A stretch of 42,571 bases of DNA from JADHUC01 sp964617665. GTDB lineage: Bacteria; Planctomycetota; Planctomycetia; Pirellulales; Pirellulaceae. The notes below the pieces were generated by a model. The model had not been told where the DNA came from. It worked only from the letters and a program-made list of their open reading frames with translations, and ran no database searches. Shown piece by piece: positions 42,132 to 42,571 of this stretch. The DNA lies in assembly GCA_964617665.1 (NCBI GenBank), contig CAZUAH010000055.1, forward strand, positions 1-42,571. The letters run 5' to 3'. The stretch's first letter is position 1. Each line of letters begins with the position of its first letter. The translations under genes and the position numbers were made by a program.

Positions 42132-42571
42132 CTACTCCGCGAAGCATGAAACGACGCCGTCCTCGCGGCAGATGTAGAGACGGCCGGATGCGGCCATGAC
42201 GCCGTCGAATACGGGACTGCTGGACAGCGGGATGTTGGCCTCTTCACTGCCCGTTGTTTTCGTAAGCACGAGCAAGCGGGCGTTTTCTTCGCCGGTCAGA
42301 CCTCGGTGTGCTTTCTCGATTGCAGCGTCGGCCGCAGACGCTTCGTCGAGGGCCGTATCTAGCCGGATTCGGTTGGTCGCGGGATCGACTAGGAACGACG
42401 AGGGATACAGTTCAAACGACGGGCCGGCGACGACAAGTTTGTCGCCGGCAACTGTCATGCCCTTGACCAGTACAGGTATGTCCTCAGACCATTGCATCGC
42501 AATGCCATTGGGCGCGTAACGCCTCATCACACGCGTGAAGCTGTTGTGGGTGCGCGGCTCAAGCGGGTCGG
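42132..42571 (-). CDS. 3' part of a PQQ-like beta-propeller gene (partial, runs off the window)
   Basis: The last 146 complete codons of a gene whose start lies beyond 42571. The frame stays open to the window edge, reading PLEPRTHNSFTRVMRRYAP just upstream of the first in-window ATG (42530). Further blocks (GMTVAGDKLVVAGPSFELYP, SSSPVFDGVMAASGRLYICR, EDGVVSCFAE) are blade ends of PQQ/Kelch-like propellers, where PVFDGVxxxxGRLYxxxxDGxVxCF is the recurring pattern. Planctomycetes have many such PQQ-binding-like, often membrane-anchored, proteins. The conserved ending DGVVSCFAE and stop mark the true 3' end. Confidence 0.75.
   Translation of the reverse strand, partial: DPLEPRTHNSFTRVMRRYAPNGIAMQWSEDIPVLVKGMTVAGDKLVVAGPSFELYPSSFLVDPATNRIRLDTALDEASAADAAIEKAHRGLTGEENARLLVLTKTTGSEEANIPLSSSPVFDGVMAASGRLYICREDGVVSCFAE

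Noticed and set aside
41953..42177. A 74-codon plus-strand frame at the end of the window
   Set aside because: It overlaps the 3' end of the propeller gene on the other strand and has no recognised domain; a small gene cannot be excluded but is not supported.

Overview
The window reads as a chromosomal piece of a planctomycete, most likely of the Pirellulales type. The signs are Tat-exported Gfo/Idh/MocA and ThuA-domain proteins, a DUF4091 protein beside a URO-D-like protein, a squalene-cyclase-repeat protein behind a membrane anchor, a TIGR03067-type secreted protein, very large multidomain kinases, and intergenic hairpin repeats of the kinds that litter these genomes. Most genes lie singly or in short runs with generous spacers. 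No rRNA, tRNA, CRISPR array, prophage or intact insertion sequence was seen. The taxonomic assignment is an inference from gene content.

Layout. 0.2-3.1 kb (minus): two Tat-exported proteins, a beta-propeller protein and a Gfo/Idh/MocA oxidoreductase, separated by a hairpin repeat. 3.2-10.9 kb (minus): a signalling cassette of an HPt protein, a receiver-HD-GYP protein and a giant hybrid histidine kinase with a degenerate Ser/Thr-kinase domain at its front. Its last receiver is cut by an in-frame TAG, and the rest of the receiver is still readable downstream. 11.1-13.6 kb: an MnmE-like GTPase without the C-terminal cysteine motif (minus), then a PEBP-family protein preceded in frame by a zinc ribbon, and a stand-alone FixJ-like receiver (plus). 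13.6-19.5 kb (minus): squalene-cyclase-repeat protein, multipass membrane protein, URO-D-like protein, DUF4091 protein. 20.1-22.9 kb: a small L7/L12-like tail-anchored protein, a ThuA protein, a short secreted protein and an OprB-like porin.

23.8-32.1 kb: glycogen phosphorylase, a DUF3124 gene broken by an in-frame TAG, a lipoprotein-like gene, two genes of unknown function and a two-domain secreted protein. 32.1-36.7 kb: a fragment of a Kef-type antiporter, a VanZ-cNMP-binding fusion, a tandem universal stress protein, the last 38 codons of an IS200-like/REP-associated transposase followed by a hairpin array, and a Na/Pi cotransporter with a PhoU-like tail. 36.8-39.8 kb (minus): a two-component system led by a secreted, extremely acidic tandem PepSY-like protein. 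A direct repeat and -10-like element upstream look like the response-regulator site. 40.0-42.6 kb: two secreted proteins of unknown function and the 3' end of a probable PQQ-propeller gene running off the window.

The most interesting pieces are two candidate signalling systems. One is the HPt / HD-GYP / pseudokinase-hybrid-kinase phosphorelay, which would connect an unknown signal to c-di-GMP breakdown. The other is the acidic PepSY/sensor-kinase/response-regulator operon, where the secreted protein and the sensor loop of the kinase carry matching Asp/Glu-rich tracts, suggesting a cation signal. The window also holds at least four damaged genes (two nonsense codons, two fragments). TAG is an ordinary stop for many intact genes here, so stop-codon reassignment is not supported.
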